Shown here: positions 18,931-28,711 of the stretch, one piece after another
How the letters are laid out: each line of letters starts with the position of its first letter
Position numbering within the stretch: the first letter of the stretch is position 1
NCBI RefSeq assembly: GCF_023156385.1
Contig: NZ_JAKZAK010000018.1
Coordinates: 1-64,000, forward strand
From: Marinobacter xestospongiae
Lineage (GTDB): Bacteria > Pseudomonadota > Gammaproteobacteria > Pseudomonadales > Oleiphilaceae
DNA: 64,000 nt
Direction: 5' to 3'
Program-made: the position numbers and the translations under genes
The notes under the pieces: model-generated
Databases searched by the model: none
Told to the model about the DNA's origin: nothing
Seen by the model: only the letters and a program-made list of their open reading frames with translations

Positions 18931-20295
18931 TCACGCCGTGAGGGATCGGGCCAGGGTATCGAGGTCGCCAGAGACCCGATCCATCTCCTGGTTGAGGCGG
19001 TTCAGGTCGGAATCATCCAGCCCCAGACGCGCCATAAGAGGGGCACTGTCCTCAGGGTTGAACTCGTCACCGATACCCTGTTCCTTGAGCATCGCATTGG
19101 CCAGCTGGACCATCAGCACGTAGTTCTCGTGATCGCCGTGATAGTCCGGCTGCTGATGCACCCCGGCGGCCTTGACGACAGCATCGGGCAACTGCCACAG
19201 ACGATGGAGAATGCCGCCGATCGCACCGTGGCCGACGGTCAGCATGTCATGCTGCTGGCTGCCTCCGAACACCTGCTGCTCCAGTGAACGCATACTGGCT
19301 TCGGGATTGGCCTCCCGCATCGCATTCAGCTCATCGAACTCGGCCGGGAACAGGTGGCCGATCAACAGCAACCCGAAGTTGTGCAGCAGCCCGCAAAGGT
19401 AGGCCAGACTCTTGTCACACCCGCAACGCTGCGCCAGATGCTGGCACAGGAAAGCGCAGTACAGCGAATGGCGCCAGAACTGGTCCATCCCCAGCATGCC
19501 CTCACGCGGGACATCAAACGCCCGCACCGAGGCGATACCCATGGCAATGTGGGCCACCCGGTCAAAACCGAGCACCCGGGTGACCGCTTCCTGCACCGAT
19601 TGGATCTGGCCGGGGTAGTTGAACAGCGCCGAACGGGCGTAGCGAAGAATCTGGGCGGTGAGGCTGGGATCAAGTTCAATCAGGTCCGCCAGTTCCCGGG
19701 CCGATGCCTCAGGGTTTGCGGTCAAGCGCAGAATCCGCAGCGCCAGCGCCGGCATCGGCGGCAACCGGTAGAGCTTCTGCAGCTGGGTAGCGACATCGTC
19801 AAGACTGAGCGCGGTCTGGCTGCCAGCGCCACGGATCACCACATGGGCCTCATGGGCGTCCGCCAGCGCCAGCTTCAGGTTGCGACGATCCAGACGCACC
19901 AGGGAACGGTCGGTGCCGGAGCTGAGCAACGCATGTTCCAGGGTGAGCACGTCCTGGTCCACCAACACGGTCAGACCATAGGCCGCACCGACAGGCGGGT
20001 GAAACCCGGGATCACAATCGCTGAACAGCCGATCTGCCTGCTGACTGCTCAGGGGCTGCAAGCGGCGCCCTGTCAGCTCGGTCATCAATTCCTCATCGAG
20101 GGCGGTATCGAATGGATGTACCACCATCACTACGCCCTGCAGGTCTATCATCAGCGTGGCCTGCAGGATGTTGCCCTGGGCCTCACCACTGGCAATCACC
20201 GCTGCATCGAGGTTGGCCATCGGCTCAAGGGCAATGTCCTCAAACGCGATGCCCTTGCGGGTCAGGTACTGTTGCAGTCTCGGGGCCAGTGCCAA
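18931..20295 (-). CDS. YbaK-like domain fused to HDOD
   Basis: 454 residues from TTG 20295 (AGGAGA 6-7 nt upstream). Residues ~1-150 resemble the YbaK/ProX aminoacyl-tRNA deacylase fold (LTRKGIAFEDI, a VVHP segment); residues ~165-450 are an HDOD domain whose HD motif is replaced (LLHNFG). Fusions of these two domains are known in pseudomonads and relatives, but their role is not established. It may sense a mischarged aminoacyl group or nucleotide and signal through HDOD. It lies downstream of ppc (110 nt), possibly co-transcribed, and ends at an intrinsic terminator. Confidence 0.8.
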   Translation of the reverse strand: MALAPRLQQYLTRKGIAFEDIALEPMANLDAAVIASGEAQGNILQATLMIDLQGVVMVVHPFDTALDEELMTELTGRRLQPLSSQQADRLFSDCDPGFHPPVGAAYGLTVLVDQDVLTLEHALLSSGTDRSLVRLDRRNLKLALADAHEAHVVIRGAGSQTALSLDDVATQLQKLYRLPPMPALALRILRLTANPEASARELADLIELDPSLTAQILRYARSALFNYPGQIQSVQEAVTRVLGFDRVAHIAMGIASVRAFDVPREGMLGMDQFWRHSLYCAFLCQHLAQRCGCDKSLAYLCGLLHNFGLLLIGHLFPAEFDELNAMREANPEASMRSLEQQVFGGSQQHDMLTVGHGAIGGILHRLWQLPDAVVKAAGVHQQPDYHGDHENYVLMVQLANAMLKEQGIGDEFNPEDSAPLMARLGLDDSDLNRLNQEMDRVSGDLDTLARSLTA

Positions 20296-20405
20296 CGCTG
20301 TCTCCTGATTGTCATCTCCGGCGGTCGGCCGATACTACCAGCGCCCCGGGCCGGCTCCAAGCGTCGCCGGCCTGGGCCCATTGGTGCCAGCGTCCCGTCT
20401 GGATG

Positions 20406-23051
20406 CTAACCGGTGTTACGCATACCGGCGGCGATGCCGGCCATGGTGACCTTCAAGGCCTGGGCCACAGTTTCCGGCACCTGCTGACCACGCTCTTCGC
20501 AGTCCCGATCCCGGCGCAGCAATTCCGCCTGCATGTAGTGCAAAGGATCGGTGTAGGGGTTACGCACTCGCATGGAGTGGGCAAACACCGGCTCGCTGGC
20601 CAGCAGTTCGTCCTCCTCCTTCAGCGCCTTGACCAGCGCGATGCAGCCATCCAACCGCTGCTGCAGGTCCTCGCCGAGGGGGCGCAGGCGGTCCTCCACC
20701 AGGGTTTTCTGGTAATAGTCGGCTATGCGCAGGTCAGCTTTGGCCAGGACCATTTCCAGCATGTCGACGTAGGTCCGGAAGAACGGCCAGCGTGCCATCA
20801 TTTCCCGCAGCACTGGCAATCGTCCCGACGACTCAGCGGCGGCCAGGGCGACATCGCTGCCCAGCCAGCTGGGCAGCATCAGGCGCATCTGGGTCCAGGC
20901 GAAAATCCAGGGAATCGCCCTCAGGCTCTCAACCCCACCGGAGGCCTTGCGTCGAGCCGGACGGCTGCCCAAGGCCAGTTTGCCCAGCGCCTGTTCCGGG
21001 GTGGCCTGTCGAAAATAGGGAACAAAGTCCGGATTCTCACGCACCACCGCCCGGTAGGCAGCCAGGGAGCGTTCGGTCAACCAGTCCATAGTGTCCCGCC
21101 ATTCTGGTTCCGGCGCCGGCGGCGGCGCCAGAGTTGCCTCAACCACAGCCGTGGTATACAGCGTCAGACTCTGTTCTGCCAATCGTGGCAAACCAAATTT
21201 GAAGCGGATCATTTCACCCTGCTCGGTGATCCGGAAACTGCCGTTCACCGAGCCTGGCGGCTGGGACAGGATCGCCCGGTTGGCCGGACCACCACCCCGC
21301 CCGACCGTGCCACCGCGGCCATGGAACAGGGTCAGGTGAACGCCGAAACGGCCGGCAACCTCGGTGAGCTTTTCCTGGGCCTGGTATTGGGCCCAGGCCG
21401 CCATCATCTGGCCCGCATCCTTGGAGGAATCGGAGTAACCAATCATCACTTCCTGACGGCCCTGGCAATATTCCCGGTACCAGTCGATGTCGAACAACGC
21501 CGCCATGCTGTCAGGAGCGCCACTGAGATCAGCGAGGGTCTCAAACAATGGCACCACCCGCATCGGGTGCTGCATGCCAGCCTCCCGCAGCAGCAGGATC
21601 ACATTGAGTACGTCCGAAGGCTTGCTGGCCATGGAGATGACGTAGGAACCCAGTCCCTGGGGCGTCTGGGCCGCCACCACTTCGCAGGTAGCCAACACCT
21701 CCCGTACCGACTCCGAAGGCTGCCAGTTACGCGGAGTCAGTGGCCGGCGGCCCTGCAACTCCTTCACCAGGAACGCCTGGCGCTCCTCCTCCGACCAGGA
21801 CAGGTAGTCCCCCAGGCCAACATACTCCACCAGCTCGGCGACCGCTTCGGCGTGCCGCGTCGCCTCCTGGCGGATATCCAGGCGCACCAGCGGCAGCCCC
21901 AGCGAGTGGGCACGACGCAGGGTGTCCAGTAATGGCCCCTTGGCGATGCTCTCCAGGCCGGAATCCACCAGTGAGCGATAACACAGCTCCAGCGGATCGG
22001 TCAGGTCACGGTTCTCGAACAGGATGTCACTGGCGTCCGCCGGCTCGCCCTTGATGCGGGCCTCCGCCCAGTCCCGGGTTCGCACCAGCCGCTCCCGCAA
22101 CTGCCCCAGCACTTCCCGGTAAGGCTCGCGACTGTCGCCAACGCTGGCCCGCAATTCGTCACTGGCCTGCCACATCGACAGCTCCGCCCGCAGCGCCTTG
22201 ATGTCCCGCAGGTAAAGATCCGCAGCCATCCAGCGTCCCAGCAGGAACACCTGTTGGGTGACCTGATGGGTGACGTTGGGGTTACCGTCCCGGTCGCCGC
22301 CCATCCACGACGCAATCCGGATCGGCGCCGCATCCACCGGCAGGCCATGTCCGGTTGCCTGTTGCAGGGCCTGGTCCAGACCTCTGAGGAACCTGGGCAA
22401 AGCCTGCCACAGGCTGTTCTCGATGACGGCAAAGCCCCACTTGGCCTCGTCCACCGCGGTTGGCCGTTCATGGCGGATCTCGTCAGTGTGCCAGGCCTCG
22501 GTGATCAGTTGTTGCAACCGATCCGTGAGCTCTTCGCGCTCCGCCGGCAGCAGGTCGTCATGGTCCAGACCCGCCAGGCACTCGGACATCTCGTCGTATT
22601 TCTGGATCAGGGTACGGCGTGCGACTTCCGTCGGGTGTGCGGTCAGCACAAACTCGATGCGCAGGTCCGCCACCTTGCGGTGCAGCTCTTCAGCACTGAC
22701 ACCACCGTCCATCAGCCGCTGGAACACTTCCTCCAGCGATTCCACCATCAGGTCTGACTGATGCCCGCGTTTGCGACGGATGCCGTGGTACTGTTCCGCC
22801 AGGTTGGCCAGGTTGAGGAACTGGTTGAACGCACGGGTGACCGGCAATAGCTGATCATCCTCCAGGTTGCTCAACAGCTGCAGCAGCCGCTGCCCGGAGC
22901 CACTTTCCTGGCGACGGTCCGCTTTCGCGGCCGCACGGATTTCCTCGATCAGCTGGAAGGTCTGTTCCCCGGGGTGCCGGCGAATGCTGTCACCCAGCAA
23001 TTCTCCGAGCAGGCGAACGTTGTCTCTGAGGTCGGGATGTAGCTCTGTCAC
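20406..23051 (-). CDS. ppc: Phosphoenolpyruvate carboxylase
   Basis: 881 residues. Carboxylates PEP to oxaloacetate to refill the TCA cycle. Diagnostic motifs: VLTAHPTEVARRT with the catalytic His, YSDSSKDAG, and FHGRGGTVGRGGGP, plus the C-terminal NTG. The start is GTG 23051 with AAGGATG 6 nt before. Divergent from a small gene at 23220. Confidence 0.97.
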   Translation of the reverse strand: MTELHPDLRDNVRLLGELLGDSIRRHPGEQTFQLIEEIRAAAKADRRQESGSGQRLLQLLSNLEDDQLLPVTRAFNQFLNLANLAEQYHGIRRKRGHQSDLMVESLEEVFQRLMDGGVSAEELHRKVADLRIEFVLTAHPTEVARRTLIQKYDEMSECLAGLDHDDLLPAEREELTDRLQQLITEAWHTDEIRHERPTAVDEAKWGFAVIENSLWQALPRFLRGLDQALQQATGHGLPVDAAPIRIASWMGGDRDGNPNVTHQVTQQVFLLGRWMAADLYLRDIKALRAELSMWQASDELRASVGDSREPYREVLGQLRERLVRTRDWAEARIKGEPADASDILFENRDLTDPLELCYRSLVDSGLESIAKGPLLDTLRRAHSLGLPLVRLDIRQEATRHAEAVAELVEYVGLGDYLSWSEEERQAFLVKELQGRRPLTPRNWQPSESVREVLATCEVVAAQTPQGLGSYVISMASKPSDVLNVILLLREAGMQHPMRVVPLFETLADLSGAPDSMAALFDIDWYREYCQGRQEVMIGYSDSSKDAGQMMAAWAQYQAQEKLTEVAGRFGVHLTLFHGRGGTVGRGGGPANRAILSQPPGSVNGSFRITEQGEMIRFKFGLPRLAEQSLTLYTTAVVEATLAPPPAPEPEWRDTMDWLTERSLAAYRAVVRENPDFVPYFRQATPEQALGKLALGSRPARRKASGGVESLRAIPWIFAWTQMRLMLPSWLGSDVALAAAESSGRLPVLREMMARWPFFRTYVDMLEMVLAKADLRIADYYQKTLVEDRLRPLGEDLQQRLDGCIALVKALKEEDELLASEPVFAHSMRVRNPYTDPLHYMQAELLRRDRDCEERGQQVPETVAQALKVTMAGIAAGMRNTG

Positions 23052-23219
23052 ATCGGCATCCTTTTGAATTGACTAAGGCCAAAGGTTGTATCGATACTAA
23101 TAAAGACTTTGGAGCCTGAGAACAACCGCCGAATGCACCACACACTTGATCAACGCGATCGGGCCGTGGTCACCCAGCCAGTTCGGGCTCCCCGACGCCT
23201 GTGCCGCAAGGAGTTATCC

Positions 23220-23453
23220 ATGAAAGTAACCGAACTGCCCCAGCACTGGGAATCCGAGAAGGACCCGGTGGAGCGCAATCACGACTACAACCTGCGTCTG
23301 CCACTGGAGGATGCGGCCCGCATTGCCGCCCTGGCCGAGTTGTACCCGGACCGCAGCGAAACCGATATCCTCAATGACATGGTGTCCGCTGCCCTTGACG
23401 ACCTGGTGCGTCAGAGCCCGTTGAAGGACAAGCTGGCGGACAAGAGCAAGTAA
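23220..23453 (+). CDS. Small protein, paralog of the gene at 23580
   Basis: 77 residues from ATG 23220, chosen because AAGGAG lies 7 nt upstream. It aligns along its length with the N-terminal two-thirds of the convergent protein at 23580-23924: both begin MK(V/I), share a W near residue 10, then Y-x-L-x-L, LA-x-LYP, S-x-x-D and SA-x-LD-L. No domain is assigned. The shared helix-rich, charged pattern could be a ribbon-helix-helix-like or small adaptor fold, which is a guess. Rich in Asp/Glu, no signal peptide. Confidence 0.75.
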   Translation: MKVTELPQHWESEKDPVERNHDYNLRLPLEDAARIAALAELYPDRSETDILNDMVSAALDDLVRQSPLKDKLADKSK

Positions 23454-23471
23454 GCGCAATGAAGGTAAGAC

Positions 23472-23518
23472 GGCGTGAACCGAGCGGTCACGCCAGCCTG
23501 GCGGGCAGGACGCCCGCC
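23472..23518. terminator. Two hairpins between convergent small genes
   Basis: An imperfect stem GGCGTGAACC ... GGT-CACGCC (23472-23494) is followed by a perfect one, GGCGGGC-AGGAC-GCCCGCC (23500-23518). They sit between the convergent stops at 23453 and 23580. No T run follows on either strand, so factor-assisted termination or a simple transcript end is likely. Confidence 0.45.
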
Positions 23519-23579
23519 CGAGCAAGAAAATCGCTGAACTGAACGGGGCGCAAGCGGCCCCGGGCACAGGCCGGCTGGA

Positions 23580-23924
23580 TCAGGCCACGGAGTCCAACTG
23601 CCGGGCCTTGAGCGACTGGATATGCTTCTGGCTCAGACTGATGAAGCGGGGTGTCAGGCCCTGATCCTCATAGATCTCAAACCCATCCTCGTCGATCGCC
23701 ACAACCTTGCTGCCCTGAACGTAGGGGAAACTGGTTTCCAGCTCATCCAGCGACGCGGAGATCAGGTCCCGCAACAGATCCTGGGGGGATTTCATCGGAT
23801 ACAGCGCGGCCAGTTTTTCCAGCCGCTGATGGTGCTGATCGGACAGTGCCAGGAAGTAGCCATCCCGGGTCAACCGACCCCGTGCATGCTTATCCCAGTA
23901 TTTGACCAGATCTTTGATCTTCAT
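23580..23924 (-). CDS. Small conserved protein, paralog of the gene at 23220
   Basis: 114 residues from ATG 23924 (AGGAG about 10 nt before). I recall homologs in pseudomonads carrying names such as pilin assembly or type 1 pili tip component; nothing in the sequence supports a pilus role, and those names look like propagated guesses. It has the motif set shared with the 77-residue neighbour plus a C-terminal extension (FPYVQGSKVVAIDEDGFEIYEDQGLTPRF) that the neighbour lacks. No signal peptide or membrane segment. Upstream lies mazG, 164 nt away. Confidence 0.75.
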   Translation of the reverse strand: MKIKDLVKYWDKHARGRLTRDGYFLALSDQHHQRLEKLAALYPMKSPQDLLRDLISASLDELETSFPYVQGSKVVAIDEDGFEIYEDQGLTPRFISLSQKHIQSLKARQLDSVA

Positions 23925-24088
23925 AGTGCTGCAACTCCTGCTGTGCTTGGCCCGGATGACAGACACCCTTCCCCGCCGGGACGGTGCATCCGTTTCCCCA
24001 AAGTTTAGACGATGCCCCAACACGGGGCGCGCCAAATTGGTAACGGATTGTACCTATCGCCCGGCACTGGCGCCCGCACTGCCACCGA

Positions 24089-24943
24089 TCACTGAGACTG
24101 CTTTTCCACGCCCTTGACCGACTGCCACAGCGCATCCAGTGCTTCCAGGGATTCCGCATCCATGTCGCGCCCCTGTTCCGCCAACCGCTGTTCAATGGCC
24201 CGGAACCGGCATTCGAACTTGCGGTTGGTTCGCTTCAGGGCCTGCTCAGGGGTTACCTTCAGGAAACGTGCCAGGTTCACACAGACAAACAGCAGGTCGC
24301 CCAGCTCGTCTTCCACCGCGTCAACGTCGCCAGTGCCCGACTGGGCCGCCTCCCAGGCTTCCTTGAGTTCGTCAATCTCCTCATGGAGCTTGTCGAACAC
24401 CGGCCCGATGGTGGGCCAGTCAAAGCCGTGACGGGACGCCCGACGTTGCAGCTTGTCTGCCCGGGCCATAGCCGGCAGGGTACGGGCAATGCCGTCCAGA
24501 CGGCTGGCGGGCGGTGCATCCGCATCCGGCTCCGACGCCTGGGCTCGCTCTTCCGCCTTGATCCGCTCCCAGCTGGCCTTGATCTCATCGTCGGTCGGAC
24601 GATTGTCCGGGTCCACTTCACTGCTCAGCTCGCCATCCGGAAACACATGGGGATGACGCCGCACCAGCTTTTGCACCAGACGATCCACCACCGAGTCAAA
24701 CTGGAAATGGCCTTGCTCGGCCCCCAGCTGGCTGTAGAAAACCACCTGAAACAGCAGGTCGCCCAGCTCATCCTCCAGGTGTGGCCAGTCTTCCCGCTCA
24801 ATGGCGTCAGCGACTTCGTAAGCCTCTTCCAGAGTGTGAGGGACGATGCTGGCGAAGGTCTGCTTGAGATCCCAGGGGCAGCCGGTGTCGGGTTTGCGCA
24901 GCCGCGCCATCAGGTACTTGAGATCGTCGAGGGTGTAACTCAT
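24089..24943 (-). CDS. mazG: Nucleoside triphosphate pyrophosphohydrolase MazG
   Basis: 284 residues, with two MazG repeats: the N-terminal one has LEEAYEVADAIE and EDELGDLLFQVVF, the second EIDELKEAW and EDELGDLLFVCVN. It hydrolyses (d)NTPs and, in E. coli, limits (p)ppGpp. ATG 24943 overlaps the relA stop (ATGA), giving strict coupling to relA and matching the pseudomonad order rlmD-relA-mazG. Confidence 0.95.
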   Translation of the reverse strand: MSYTLDDLKYLMARLRKPDTGCPWDLKQTFASIVPHTLEEAYEVADAIEREDWPHLEDELGDLLFQVVFYSQLGAEQGHFQFDSVVDRLVQKLVRRHPHVFPDGELSSEVDPDNRPTDDEIKASWERIKAEERAQASEPDADAPPASRLDGIARTLPAMARADKLQRRASRHGFDWPTIGPVFDKLHEEIDELKEAWEAAQSGTGDVDAVEDELGDLLFVCVNLARFLKVTPEQALKRTNRKFECRFRAIEQRLAEQGRDMDAESLEALDALWQSVKGVEKQSQ

Positions 24944-27177
24944 TTGCGCTTCCGCCTGACATCCACGATGTTGGACAGGTTCCGGATCTGCGCCAGCAAC
25001 CGGGCCAACTGCTCCAGGCTGCTGATTTCCACCGTCACCGTCATGGTGGCAGTGTTGTCGTCCGGATTGGTGATGGTATTGAGGGCCAGCACGTTGCTTC
25101 GGGAGGCCGTCAGCACCTGCGTAATGTCGCGCAGCAGGCCAGAACGGTCGTAGGCCTCGATTTCGATGTCCACCGGGTAGACCGATTCCTGTTTACCGCC
25201 CCAGCTCACTTCAATGATGCGGTTGGGTTCCAGTTCCCGCAGGTTCAGGAAGGTGATGCAGTCCTGACGGTGCACCGTGACCCCACGACCGACGGTAATG
25301 TACCCCCCAATGGGATCGCCCGGCAGCGGCTTGCAGCATTTGGCCACCTGGGTCTTGAGCTTGCCAACACCCTGGATCTGGATATCCGACTCGGTGTCGT
25401 AGGTCTTCTTACGATCCCGCACCAGTTTGAGATCGAGCTGACGATCCCGGGGTTCGAGCATCTGTTGCGCCACATTGGCAACGTGGGTCGGTCGCAGGTC
25501 ACCGGCACCCACAGCGGCGTACATATCCTCGGCGGAATGGTAGTTGACCTTGGCCGCCAGCTCAGTGAGATCGAGCTCGTGGATCGACAGACGCTTGAAT
25601 TCGTCCTCCAGAATCGCCCGACCGTCAGCGACATTGCGATCATGGTCCTGCAGCTTGAACCAGTGGGTAACCTTGGCCCGGGCCCGGGATGTCTGAATGT
25701 AGCCCAGGCTGGGATTGAGCCAGTCACGACTGGGTGCCGGATTGTTCGAGGTGAGGATAAACACCTGCTCACCGGTCTTCAGCGGGTAGGTCAACGGCAC
25801 AATGCGGCCATTCACCCGCGCACCACGACAGGCATGGCCCACCTCGGTGTGGACCCGGTAGGCAAAATCCACCGGTGTCGCGCCCTGAGGCAGATCCACC
25901 ACATGCCCCTCAGGGGTAAAGACATAGACCCGATCCGATGACACATCGGTCTTGAGGTGATCAGCCAGGCCGGAGAGATCGCCCAGATCCTCCTGCCAGT
26001 CCAGCACCTGTCGCAGCCAGTTGATCTTGGCGTCATAGCCACTGGATTTGTTGCCCTGGTCCATGCCCTTGTAGAGCCAATGGGCACACACCCCGAGTTC
26101 CGCTTCTTCGTGCATCTTGTGGGTGCGAATCTGCACTTCCATCACCTTGCCCTCGGGGCCCACCACCGCGGTATGCAGGGACTGGTAGCCGTTTTCCTTG
26201 GGATTGGCGATGTAATCGTCGAATTCGTTGGGAATATGGCGCCACAGGCTGTGGACGATGCCCAGGGCGGCGTAGCAGTCACGCACCTCCGGCACCAGTA
26301 TGCGCACGGCGCGAACGTCATAGACCTGGGAAAAGTCGATGCCCTTGCGGCGCATCTTCCGCCAGATGCTGTAGATGTGCTTGGCCCGTCCGGTGAGTTC
26401 ACCCTCGATACCGGCGTCCTGCAGTTCGTCTTCCAGCGTTTTCAACACCCGCCCGATGTAACTGTCCCGGGCCAGGCGTTTTTCATCCAGCAGCTTGGCA
26501 ATCTTCTTGTAGGCGGACTCATGGAGATAACGGAACGACAGGTCCTCCAGCTCCCACTTGATGTGGCCGATGCCCAGACGGTGAGCCAGCGGGGCGTAGA
26601 TATCGAACACTTCACGGGCCACCCGCATGCGCTTCTCGGCCGGCGCATCCTTTACCGCCCGAATGGCACAGGTCCGCTCCGCCAGTTTGATCAGCGCCAC
26701 CCGGACGTCGTCGATCATGGTGACCAGCATCTTGCGGACATTGTCCAGCTGGCCCTGACTCTGCCCCAGCACGTTGCCCTTGAGCGGATGATGAATAGCG
26801 GAGATCGCCGCCATCTGCTGAACACCGTCAATCAGGTTGGCCACCTCCTCGCCGAAATCCGCGCGAATGGCCTCCAGCCCGACCTTTTCCTCACGGACGG
26901 CCCGATAGAGGATGGCCGCCACCAGGCTGGCCTGATCCAGATGCAGTTCCACCAGCACCTGGGCCATCTCACAACCAGTCTTGAAGCTGCTGGCACCGGG
27001 CGCCCAGAGACGATCATCCTGGACCGCCTGCAGGTCGATTTCCGCGGCCGTACGGCAGGCGCGGCGAAACTGCTCAACGTCCTGCAGGTGGGTCTGGGCT
27101 TCAATGTGATGAATCCAGCGGTCGAGATCCAGCTGGCCATCGGGATTGACTACAACGTCTTCGCGAACTTTTACCAT
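24940..27177 (-). CDS. relA: GTP pyrophosphokinase RelA
   Basis: About 745 residues from ATG 27177 (start MVKVREDVVV, as in E. coli RelA; ATG 27213 is an in-frame alternative). Makes (p)ppGpp when ribosomes stall on uncharged tRNA. The HD hydrolase residues are missing, whereas the synthetase has the EFDD (EXDD) motif typical of monofunctional RelA and the EVQIRT strand. TGS (VYVFTPEGHVVDLPQGAT) and C-terminal ACT domains follow. Coupled with mazG downstream and rlmD upstream. Confidence 0.96.
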   Translation of the reverse strand: MVKVREDVVVNPDGQLDLDRWIHHIEAQTHLQDVEQFRRACRTAAEIDLQAVQDDRLWAPGASSFKTGCEMAQVLVELHLDQASLVAAILYRAVREEKVGLEAIRADFGEEVANLIDGVQQMAAISAIHHPLKGNVLGQSQGQLDNVRKMLVTMIDDVRVALIKLAERTCAIRAVKDAPAEKRMRVAREVFDIYAPLAHRLGIGHIKWELEDLSFRYLHESAYKKIAKLLDEKRLARDSYIGRVLKTLEDELQDAGIEGELTGRAKHIYSIWRKMRRKGIDFSQVYDVRAVRILVPEVRDCYAALGIVHSLWRHIPNEFDDYIANPKENGYQSLHTAVVGPEGKVMEVQIRTHKMHEEAELGVCAHWLYKGMDQGNKSSGYDAKINWLRQVLDWQEDLGDLSGLADHLKTDVSSDRVYVFTPEGHVVDLPQGATPVDFAYRVHTEVGHACRGARVNGRIVPLTYPLKTGEQVFILTSNNPAPSRDWLNPSLGYIQTSRARAKVTHWFKLQDHDRNVADGRAILEDEFKRLSIHELDLTELAAKVNYHSAEDMYAAVGAGDLRPTHVANVAQQMLEPRDRQLDLKLVRDRKKTYDTESDIQIQGVGKLKTQVAKCCKPLPGDPIGGYITVGRGVTVHRQDCITFLNLRELEPNRIIEVSWGGKQESVYPVDIEIEAYDRSGLLRDITQVLTASRSNVLALNTITNPDDNTATMTVTVEISSLEQLARLLAQIRNLSNIVDVRRKRK

Positions 27178-27234
27178 GCCGTTTTTGTTATCCCCGTTCC
27201 TTGTGCCGACCATCCCTGGCCGGACTGTCTGCCC

Positions 27235-28584
27235 CTATCCCCGTGACCCCTTGCTGTCACGCTCGAACAGGGCAATCGATTCCACATGGGTGGTGTGAGG
27301 GAACATGTCCATCACCCCGGCCCGCACCAGCCGGTAGCCATTGCGCACCATCACGCCGGCGTCCCGCGCCAGCGTTGCAGGGTTGCAGGAGACGTAGACA
27401 ATGCGGTTGGCGCCGAAGGCGGTCAGGTACTCACACACTTCCTCCGCCCCAGAGCGGGGGGGATCAATCAGAATCTTGTCGAACCCTTCCGCCGCCCAGG
27501 CCTCAGCGGTGAAATCACCTTGCAGGTTGGCTCCGTAGAAGCGGACATTATCGATGCCATTGCGTTCGGCATTTTCCCGCCCCCGAACCACCATGGCGTC
27601 ATCACCTTCAACCCCAACGACCTCACCGGCCCGACGGGCGATGGGCAGAGTGAAGTTGCCAAGCCCGCAGAACAGGTCCAGAACCCGCTCACCCGGCTGA
27701 ATGTCCAGCCAGTCCACTGCCCGTTCTACCATTTGCTGGTTAATACCCGCATTGACTTGGGTAAAGTCCATCGGATGAAAGGTCATCGTCAGGTCGAACG
27801 CGTCCAGTCGGTAATGCAGCCGTTCTTCCCCGCCTTCCGGCCAGATCCGGTGGACCGTGTCCGGTCCCTTGGGCTGGAGGTAGATATGCAAGCCCTGGGC
27901 CTGGCCAAACTCAATCAGCCGCGCACGGTCTTCGTCATTCAACGGGTCAAGATTACGGAATACCAGGGCCGCTTCATCATCTCCGCAGGCCACTTCCACC
28001 TGGGCGATTCGCTGGTACGCATCGAGGCTGTGGATCAAGGTCCGCAGGCCAGTGATCTGCTCACCAATCCGTGGGTCGAGCACCGCACAGTGGTCGATGT
28101 CCGCCAAGAAACTGGTGCGCTTTTCGCGGAACCCGACCAGCACCGACTCCCGCTTATGGACGTATTTGACGCCAAGACGCGCCTTGCGGCGATAGCCCCG
28201 GTCCACCGAGCGCAGGGGTTCAATCCACTGCTCCGGCTCGATGCCCCCAAAATGGGCAAAATGCTCCCGCAGCGTGCCTTCCTTAAAGGCGATCTGGGCG
28301 TCACCGCTCATGTGCTGCAGGCTGCAGCCACCACAAAGGTCGGCGAAATCGCAAGGCGGCGTGGCGCGATCGGCCACAGCCTCCAGAACTTCCACGGTAC
28401 GGACTTCATCAAATTTGCTGCGGGTGCTGACCATCTTGGCCATCACCGACTCGCCCGGCAGCGCGCCGTCGACGAACTGGATCTTGCCATCGAGGTGGGC
28501 GATGCCACGACCATCGTGACTGAGTTTCTCTACATCACACCGAAGTGGCTCGGTGGGCAGGGCCTTCCTGCGTCTTCTGCTCAT
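27235..28584 (-). CDS. rlmD: 23S rRNA (uracil(1939)-C5)-methyltransferase
   Basis: 449 residues. The N-terminus carries a TRAM domain, then the [4Fe-4S] cysteines [10 protein letters not shown] and a distal HCAVLDP; the SAM site is [16 protein letters not shown] and the catalytic nucleophile motif [13 protein letters not shown]. Sits between cysM and relA, as in Pseudomonas. ATG 28584. Confidence 0.95.
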   Translation of the reverse strand: MSRRRRKALPTEPLRCDVEKLSHDGRGIAHLDGKIQFVDGALPGESVMAKMVSTRSKFDEVRTVEVLEAVADRATPPCDFADLCGGCSLQHMSGDAQIAFKEGTLREHFAHFGGIEPEQWIEPLRSVDRGYRRKARLGVKYVHKRESVLVGFREKRTSFLADIDHCAVLDPRIGEQITGLRTLIHSLDAYQRIAQVEVACGDDEAALVFRNLDPLNDEDRARLIEFGQAQGLHIYLQPKGPDTVHRIWPEGGEERLHYRLDAFDLTMTFHPMDFTQVNAGINQQMVERAVDWLDIQPGERVLDLFCGLGNFTLPIARRAGEVVGVEGDDAMVVRGRENAERNGIDNVRFYGANLQGDFTAEAWAAEGFDKILIDPPRSGAEEVCEYLTAFGANRIVYVSCNPATLARDAGVMVRNGYRLVRAGVMDMFPHTTHVESIALFERDSKGSRG

Positions 28585-28711
28585 ACTGCATTAACTCTGA
28601 CTGAATATGGACGGCGGCTCCACCGGGCTGGAGGCCGGTGGATTCCACCCTGGCCGCGCCGACAACAACCGGCCTGCGGCGACGGATAGGGATGAATCCG
28701 GTGACTGGAAA

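Noticed and set aside
20112..21932. 606-codon plus-strand frame opposite ppc and the YbaK-HDOD gene
   Set aside because: Antisense shadow of confident genes, with low-complexity His/Gln-rich translation.
25957..27246. 429-codon plus-strand frame opposite relA
   Set aside because: Shadow of relA; no domain, no ribosome-binding site, crosses the relA start.
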